A DNA stretch of 10,561 bases, from positions 1-10,561 of the forward strand of contig JBEKNT010000238.1 in assembly GCA_049522565.1 (NCBI GenBank), in the 5' to 3' direction. Position numbers and translations under genes: made by a program. The stretch is from JASHVB01 sp049522565 (GTDB taxonomy: Bacteria > Pseudomonadota > Alphaproteobacteria > Acetobacterales > Acetobacteraceae). This document shows, in pieces, positions 6,379 to 10,561 of the stretch; position 1 is the stretch's first letter; each line of letters starts with the position of its first letter. Below the pieces are notes generated by a model that searched no databases, was not told the origin of the DNA, and was given only the letters and a program-made list of their open reading frames with translations.

Positions 6379-6393
6379 ATGGCGCCCAGATGA
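6379..6393 (+). other. Possible four-codon leader ORF (MAPR) before the glycosyltransferase
   Basis: ATG GCG CCC AGA TGA starts 7 nt after GGGAGAGG (6364-6371), a good ribosome-binding site, and its stop overlaps the glycosyltransferase ATG (6390) as ATGA. The glycosyltransferase itself has no ribosome-binding site at normal distance. Translation of the leader followed by restart at 6390 would explain this, but the arrangement may also be chance. Confidence 0.3.
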
Positions 6394-7532
6394 GCACCGC
6401 CACCCTGCCCCGGGCCGACCCGCACGCCGCCGCTCCGGCGACGCCGCTGCTGGTGTATCGCGACAGGATCGGCGCGCCATCGGAGATCCAGTTCCTCCGC
6501 CGGCAGTATATTGGCTTCACCCGGCTAACCCCGGTCTGGGTCGGCCGTCACATCATGCCGCAGGCCGCGGCACTCGGCGGCAGCGTACTAGTGCTCGGCG
6601 GCAGCGGTCCGGCCGGCTGGCTGCAACGCGCGCTGTTCCGCCATTTCGGCCGTGTGCCACCATTCCCCCTCCCCCGCGTCGCCCCGGTGCTGCACGCGCA
6701 ATTCGCCCGCGGCGGCGCGCTCGCTTTGCCGCTGGCGCAGGCACTCGGCCTGCGGCTGGTGGTCACCCTGCATGGCGGGGACGTCAGCAAGGCGAAGAAC
6801 TGGAACGGCACGGTGCAGTCGCGGCGGTGGCCCGCCCTGGTCGCGGCGACGGCGCGCTTCGTCTGCGTCTCCGCCACGGTTGCCGAAGCGGCGCTCGCGC
6901 ACGGCGTACCGCGCCACAGCCTCGTGGTGCTGCCGATCGGCGTCGAGGTCCCGGCAGCCCCGCCGCCGCCGCCTTCCGGCCCGCCCTGCCACCTGTTCGT
7001 CGGCCGCTTCGTGCCGAAGAAGGGCATCGGCGTCCTGGCCGAGGCCGTCCGCCGCCTGCGTGCGGCCGGTGACCTGACGCAGGTCGTCTGCATCGGCGAC
7101 GGTCCGGAACGCCCCGCACTGGAGGCCCTCGCCCGCGATACAGGCGGCGTGGAGCTGACCGGCTGGCTGTCGCCGGAAGCCGTGGCGACCCACATGGCGC
7201 GGGCCTGGTCGCTGCTGGTCCCCAGCATCGTCGCCCCCGATGGCGACGCCGAGGGCCTGCCCAGCGTCATCCCCGAAGCCATGGCACAGGCATGCCCGAT
7301 CATAGGCTCGGCACAAGGCGGCATCGCCGAGGCGGTACGCCACGGCCAAACCGGCCTGCTGGTCGCCCCTGGCGATCCGATGGCGCTGGCCGAAGCGATG
7401 CACCGTCTGGTATCGGAGCCACAGTTGCGGCATGGCTTGGGCCAGGCGGCATTCGGGTTCGCGTGCGCCCACCTGAATGCACACGTCCAGTCGGTCGCGC
7501 TGGAAAACCTGCTGTTGGAGGTCGGAACCTAA
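6390..7532 (+). CDS. Glycosyltransferase family 4 (GT-B fold)
   Basis: The 380-residue protein has two Rossmann-like domains joined by a proline-rich linker (188-199). The N-terminal domain holds LRLVVTLHGGDVSK (121-134), the acceptor-side loop common in GT4 enzymes. The C-terminal domain starts at LFVGRFVPKKG (202-212), continues with VVCIGDGPERPAL, and has the EX7E donor-site motif as EGLPSVIPE with Glu288 and Glu296. It should move a sugar from a nucleotide-sugar donor with retention of configuration, probably at the inner face of the membrane in polysaccharide or glycolipid synthesis. Donor and acceptor are not readable. ATG 6390 is chosen because the domain begins near residue 20 and sequence upstream is unlike protein. 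One nucleotide separates its stop from asnB, so they are cotranscribed. Confidence 0.88.
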   Translation: MSTATLPRADPHAAAPATPLLVYRDRIGAPSEIQFLRRQYIGFTRLTPVWVGRHIMPQAAALGGSVLVLGGSGPAGWLQRALFRHFGRVPPFPLPRVAPVLHAQFARGGALALPLAQALGLRLVVTLHGGDVSKAKNWNGTVQSRRWPALVAATARFVCVSATVAEAALAHGVPRHSLVVLPIGVEVPAAPPPPPSGPPCHLFVGRFVPKKGIGVLAEAVRRLRAAGDLTQVVCIGDGPERPALEALARDTGGVELTGWLSPEAVATHMARAWSLLVPSIVAPDGDAEGLPSVIPEAMAQACPIIGSAQGGIAEAVRHGQTGLLVAPGDPMALAEAMHRLVSEPQLRHGLGQAAFGFACAHLNAHVQSVALENLLLEVGT

Positions 7533-7533
7533 G

Positions 7534-9297
7534 ATGTGCGGCATTGCCGGGCTGATCCTGTCGAGCGGTGCGCCGCCCCCCGACCCCACCACCCTGTCGA
7601 AACTGATCGACAGCCTGCACCATCGCGGTCCGGACGGCACCGGCCACGCCGTCGTCGGGCGCGTCGCTCTGGTGCACAACCGGCTGGCGATCATCGACCT
7701 GGTGACCGGCGACCAGCCGCTGTTCGCCGGCCCGGCGACGCTGATCTGCAACGGCGAGATCTACAATTACCGCGAGTTGCGCGCCGCCATGCCGGGCATC
7801 GCCTTCGCCACCAACAGCGATTGCGAGCCGCCGCTGTATCTATGGCTGCGCGACGGCGCCGACTACGCCCGGCAGCTCCGCGGCATGTTCGCCGTCGCCA
7901 TCCACGAGCGCGCCCAGCGCACCGTGACGCTGACGCGCGACCCGTTCGGCATCAAGCCGCTCTACATTGCGCCGATGCCGACCGGCCTGGCGTTCGCCTC
8001 CGAGCCGCAGGCCCTGCTGGAGGCCGGACTGGTCAAGCGCGAAGTGCGACCCGCCGCACGCGAGGAACTGCTGCAACTGCAATTCACCACCGGCGCCGAC
8101 ACCATCTTCCAGGGCATCCAGCGGATGCTGCCCGGCGAGACGCTGACCTGCGCCGACGGCCACGTGATCGATCGCCGCCGCATCAGCTTCGTCCCCGAGG
8201 GCGGCCCGGAGAACATCGACGAGGACGCCGCGCTGGCCCGGCTCGACCGCGCGCTGGAGGAAAGCGTCGACCTGCACCAGCGCAGCGACGTCCCGTACGG
8301 CATGTTCCTCTCCGGCGGCATCGATAGTGCCACCTTGCTCACGCTGATGGCGCGGCTGAACAGCGAGCCGGTGCTGGCCTTCACCGCCGGCTTCGACGTG
8401 CCGGAGGCCGCCGACGAACGCGAGCATGCCGCCGCGGTGGCCAAGGCGCTCGGCGCCCGCCATGAGTCGATCGAGATCAACGAGGCGATGGTCTGGCGGC
8501 ACTTGCCGGAGATCGTCGCCTGCATGGACGACCCGGCGGCGGACTACGCGATCATCCCCACCTGGTTCCTGGCGCAGCGCGCGCGGCAGGACGTGAAGGT
8601 GGTGCTGAGCGGCGAAGGCGGCGACGAGATTTTTGCCGGTTATCCGCGCTATCGCAGCGCGATGAAGCCGTGGTGGCTGGGCGGCCGGGCGATGTACGCG
8701 CGCGGCTCGTTCGACCGGCTGAATGTGCTGCGCACGCGGCCGGCCGGCTGGCGCGACGGCATCGCCGCGGCCGAACTGCGCGCGGCGGAAGGCGGCCGCT
8801 CGCGCCTGGCCGCGGCGCAAGCCACCGACATGACGGACTGGCTGCCGCACGACCTGCTGCTGAAGCTCGATCGTTGCCTGATGGCGCACGCGGTGGAGGG
8901 GCGCACGCCGTTCCTGGACAAGGGCGTGGCGGCGGCGGCTTTTCGCCTCCCCGACGCGATGAAGCTGCGCGACGGGATGGGCAAGTGGATCTTGCGCAAA
9001 TGGCTGGAGAAGCACCTGCCGATGGCCCGGCCGTTCGCACCGAAGCAAGGCTTCACCGTGCCGGTGGGGGCGTGGATCAAGGGCCAGGGCGGGCGGCTCG
9101 GACCGCTGGTGGCGGCACAGCCGGGGGTGATGGAGATTGCCGATCCCGAGCGGGTGGTGGCGCTGTTCCGCGGCATCAGGCGCTGGCGGGACGGGTTCGC
9201 CGCATGGAAGCTGCTGTTCTACGCGCTGTGGCACCGCCGGCACATTCTGGGCCTGCCGCCGGTGGGGGATGTGTTCGAGACGCTGGGGGCGAAGTGA
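7534..9297 (+). CDS. asnB: Glutamine-hydrolysing asparagine synthase (AsnB type)
   Basis: The 587-residue protein has both expected halves. The N-terminal class II glutaminase domain begins MCGIAG, so Cys2 becomes the catalytic N-terminal nucleophile after Met removal; glutamine-site residues are in HRGPDG (30-35), NRLAIIDL (Arg50), NGEIYN (73-78) and SDCE (Asp96). The C-terminal ATP-pyrophosphatase domain has the PP-loop SGGIDS (260-265) and SGEGGDEIF (359-367). The reaction is aspartate + glutamine + ATP to asparagine + glutamate, or, in polysaccharide clusters, amidation of another carboxylate such as a uronic acid. The 1-nt gap to the glycosyltransferase makes a sugar-related substrate possible. 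The ribosome-binding site GGAGGT (7517-7522) is inside the end of the upstream gene. Length is a little above E. coli AsnB (554), as is common in this subgroup. Confidence 0.93.
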   Translation: MCGIAGLILSSGAPPPDPTTLSKLIDSLHHRGPDGTGHAVVGRVALVHNRLAIIDLVTGDQPLFAGPATLICNGEIYNYRELRAAMPGIAFATNSDCEPPLYLWLRDGADYARQLRGMFAVAIHERAQRTVTLTRDPFGIKPLYIAPMPTGLAFASEPQALLEAGLVKREVRPAAREELLQLQFTTGADTIFQGIQRMLPGETLTCADGHVIDRRRISFVPEGGPENIDEDAALARLDRALEESVDLHQRSDVPYGMFLSGGIDSATLLTLMARLNSEPVLAFTAGFDVPEAADEREHAAAVAKALGARHESIEINEAMVWRHLPEIVACMDDPAADYAIIPTWFLAQRARQDVKVVLSGEGGDEIFAGYPRYRSAMKPWWLGGRAMYARGSFDRLNVLRTRPAGWRDGIAAAELRAAEGGRSRLAAAQATDMTDWLPHDLLLKLDRCLMAHAVEGRTPFLDKGVAAAAFRLPDAMKLRDGMGKWILRKWLEKHLPMARPFAPKQGFTVPVGAWIKGQGGRLGPLVAAQPGVMEIADPERVVALFRGIRRWRDGFAAWKLLFYALWHRRHILGLPPVGDVFETLGAK

Positions 9298-9356
9298 CGG
9301 CTTTCACTTCCCTGATGCGAAGCGCTCTTGGGATTGGTCGGCTGGTGCCGCACGCC

Positions 9357-9504
9357 CGTCATGGCGGCCCCCCGGGTCAAGCGCCCGGGGCCCAGCTCCG
9401 GCCTGCCATCCACGACTTTCCTGCGCGGACCAACAAAGTCGCGGATGCCAGCCGGAGCCTGTCCTCGGGCGGGCCGCTGCCCCGACCCGTGGGCCGGCAT
9501 GACG
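9357..9504. repeat. 148-bp imperfect palindrome, alphaproteobacterial intergenic repeat
   Basis: The element starts CGTCATGGCGGCCC and ends GGGCCGGCATGACG, which are near-perfect reverse complements. The two arms stay alignable to the centre, where CTCCGGCCTGCCATCCACGACTTT-like sequence (to 9419) faces AAAGTCGCGGATGCCAGCCGGAG (from 9435) across a 15-nt loop. The left arm also contains its own hairpin CCCCGGG-N7-CCCGGGG (9370-9390). The 'CGTCATGGC...CCATCCACG' arms resemble palindromic units scattered between genes in Rhodospirillales and Rhizobiales. It has no open frame of its own. It fills half of the 299-nt gap between asnB and the cupredoxin gene and may stop transcription or stabilise the asnB message. 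Confidence 0.7.
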
Positions 9505-9596
9505 ACGCGGACGGGGGCGACGAGTCAAACATTACCGCGCCGGGGCAGCGGTTAGCGACGCATCGCCTGCCCAGGCGGCGTCTTGCGGCTTCCGCC

Positions 9597-10010
9597 ATGC
9601 GGATTGCCGTACTGCCACTCGTCGTCGCGATCGCCGGGTGCAGAAGCGCGACCGTGCCCGCTGCGCGATCGACCGTGCCCGTGGGCAATGCGGGTGAAAC
9701 GGTCACGGTCGCGCTCACAGATTTCGCATTCACGCCCGACCACATCACGCTACGTGCGGGTGTGCCGATCCGGCTGCGCCTGGTAAACCAAGGCAGCGGC
9801 GGCCATGATTTCAGCGCGCCCGCATTTTTCGCGGCAAGCAGTTTCCCGGCCGGCGCGACGGCCCCGCCGGGTGGCGCGATCGAGGTCGGCCCGAATCAGA
9901 CGGTGGAGATCGCGTTGTCGCCGCGTTTGCCCGGCACGTACCCGGTAGCGTGCACCCACTTCCTGCACAGCCTGTTCGGCATGATCGCCACGATCGACGT
10001 GGTATCGTAG
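9597..10010 (+). CDS. Small lipoprotein cupredoxin with type 1 copper site
   Basis: This 137-residue protein starts with a short signal, MRIAVLPLVVAIAGC, whose lipobox I-A-G-C puts the lipid on Cys15. Position +2 is Arg, not Asp, so outer-membrane sorting is possible. Residues 33-137 form one cupredoxin domain. Its ligands are His70 in GGHDFSAP and Cys119, His124 and Met129 in CTHFLHSLFGM; the C-x4-H-x4-M spacing matches auracyanin-type blue copper proteins. His121 is an extra nearby histidine. The likely role is periplasmic electron transfer or copper handling; the partner is not encoded here. No strong ribosome-binding site precedes ATG 9597, but no other in-frame start gives a signal sequence. 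It converges with the MmgE/PrpD gene, 7 nt between stops. Confidence 0.85.
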   Translation: MRIAVLPLVVAIAGCRSATVPAARSTVPVGNAGETVTVALTDFAFTPDHITLRAGVPIRLRLVNQGSGGHDFSAPAFFAASSFPAGATAPPGGAIEVGPNQTVEIALSPRLPGTYPVACTHFLHSLFGMIATIDVVS

Positions 10011-10017
10011 CGCCGGT

Positions 10018-10561
10018 TCAGGACGGGATGGTCAGCGCGATCAGCTTGTGAGCAGCATTGTCGATCTGCTCGAGCTTCCGGCAGATATCGATCAACTCGG
10101 CAAAATGCTCTGGCGGGATGGCGAGGCCGGGGATGACCGGTTGGATGCGGCGGGCCTCCTCCTCGAAGTCCCAGATGAACTCGCGGCCGGTGCCTTCGCG
10201 CGTGACGCTGCGGCCGTCCTTGGTGAAGACGGTGATGCGCGGGCCGAACAATGTCCGGCGCACCATCGGGATCAGCGTGACGCGGTGCATGAGATCCAGC
10301 ACTTCGGGCGGGTCGGTTTCGCCGGGGCCTGGCTGCGCGCCGCGCAGCAGAGGATAGCCGCGGGTGACCGCGCCATAGGCGGTGAAATACTGCGTGCTGC
10401 CGACCCGCGGCTTGCCGTCGCTGCCGGGCACTGGGAAGGCGGGGCTGGGGTATTCGGTTTCGAACCAGTTCACCACCGCCTCGATGCGGTCGATGTCCGC
10501 GTAGGTGATGTTGTGCTCCTCGCAGAGCTTCGCCGTCACGTCCACATGCGCGATGTTGTAG
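10018..10561 (-). CDS. MmgE/PrpD family protein, C-terminal 180 residues (partial)
   Basis: The frame runs open off the right edge (first visible residues YNIAHVDVTAKLCEEHNIT) and stops with TGA at 10020-10018. What is visible corresponds to the C-terminal portion of an MmgE/PrpD protein, a family of about 450 residues that includes 2-methylcitrate dehydratase and cis-aconitate decarboxylase: a helix plus 'ITYADIDRIEAVV' strand, a YFTAYGAV segment, the LMHRVTLIP and ITVFTKDGRSV strands, and a terminal helical region LAIPPEHFAELIDICRKLEQ. The active-site region lies outside the window, so the substrate cannot be judged. A GTG at 10545 is only an internal valine codon and should not be taken as the start. 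Confidence 0.8.
   Translation of the reverse strand, partial: YNIAHVDVTAKLCEEHNITYADIDRIEAVVNWFETEYPSPAFPVPGSDGKPRVGSTQYFTAYGAVTRGYPLLRGAQPGPGETDPPEVLDLMHRVTLIPMVRRTLFGPRITVFTKDGRSVTREGTGREFIWDFEEEARRIQPVIPGLAIPPEHFAELIDICRKLEQIDNAAHKLIALTIPS

Noticed and set aside
5775..6389. Upstream extension of the glycosyltransferase frame by 205 codons
   Set aside because: It is antisense to ygfZ and has shadow composition; the GT domain starts after ATG 6390.
7840..9243. Open minus-strand frame of 467 codons
   Set aside because: Antisense to asnB, composition of a shadow frame, no recognisable domain.
8670..9596. Upstream extension of the cupredoxin frame through asnB and the palindromic element
   Set aside because: This part is out of frame with asnB and low in complexity; the signal peptide and lipobox start at ATG 9597.

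Overview
The window reads as chromosomal DNA of a GC-rich alphaproteobacterium, most likely of the Rhodospirillales/Acetobacteraceae type. Clues are the high GC with strong third-position bias, the first residues of a ribosomal protein S4 on the minus strand at the left edge, and a 'CGTCATGGC...CCATCCACGACTTT' palindromic element of a kind that recurs between genes in alphaproteobacterial genomes. The taxon is an inference; no rRNA is present.

Left part (1-2040): nine codons of rpsD with a good sigma70 promoter (minus), a 66-residue two-helix membrane protein (plus), then a minus-strand gene for a YopT/AvrPphB-like (peptidase C58) cysteine protease with an intact Cys-His-Asp triad at almost exactly the AvrPphB spacing. 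This is the most unusual gene here. A GNAT acetyltransferase follows.

Middle (2066-6296): a DASS/CitT-type anion transporter whose upstream region carries a perfect FNR-type box (TTGATCCGGATCAA), overlapping the stop codon of an RNase H-fold protein with all catalytic acidic residues. Divergent from this lies a complete HigB-HigA type toxin-antitoxin pair with an ATGA overlap. Converging on it are a UPF0158-like gene and ygfZ (folate-binding Fe-S maintenance protein), 15 nt apart and probably one transcript.

Right part (6297-10561): a GT4 glycosyltransferase and a glutamine-dependent asparagine synthase (asnB type) lie 1 nt apart, preceded by a perfect 12-bp-arm hairpin that contains the ribosome-binding site of a four-codon leader ORF ending on the glycosyltransferase start. 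A 148-bp imperfect palindrome separates asnB from a small lipoprotein cupredoxin with a full type 1 copper ligand set. The C-terminal 180 residues of an MmgE/PrpD family protein enter from the right edge on the minus strand.

The window is a mosaic of short transcription units rather than one pathway. The best candidates for something not described before are the C58 protease and the inferred oxygen control of the anion transporter. No CRISPR array, tRNA, rRNA or insertion sequence was seen.
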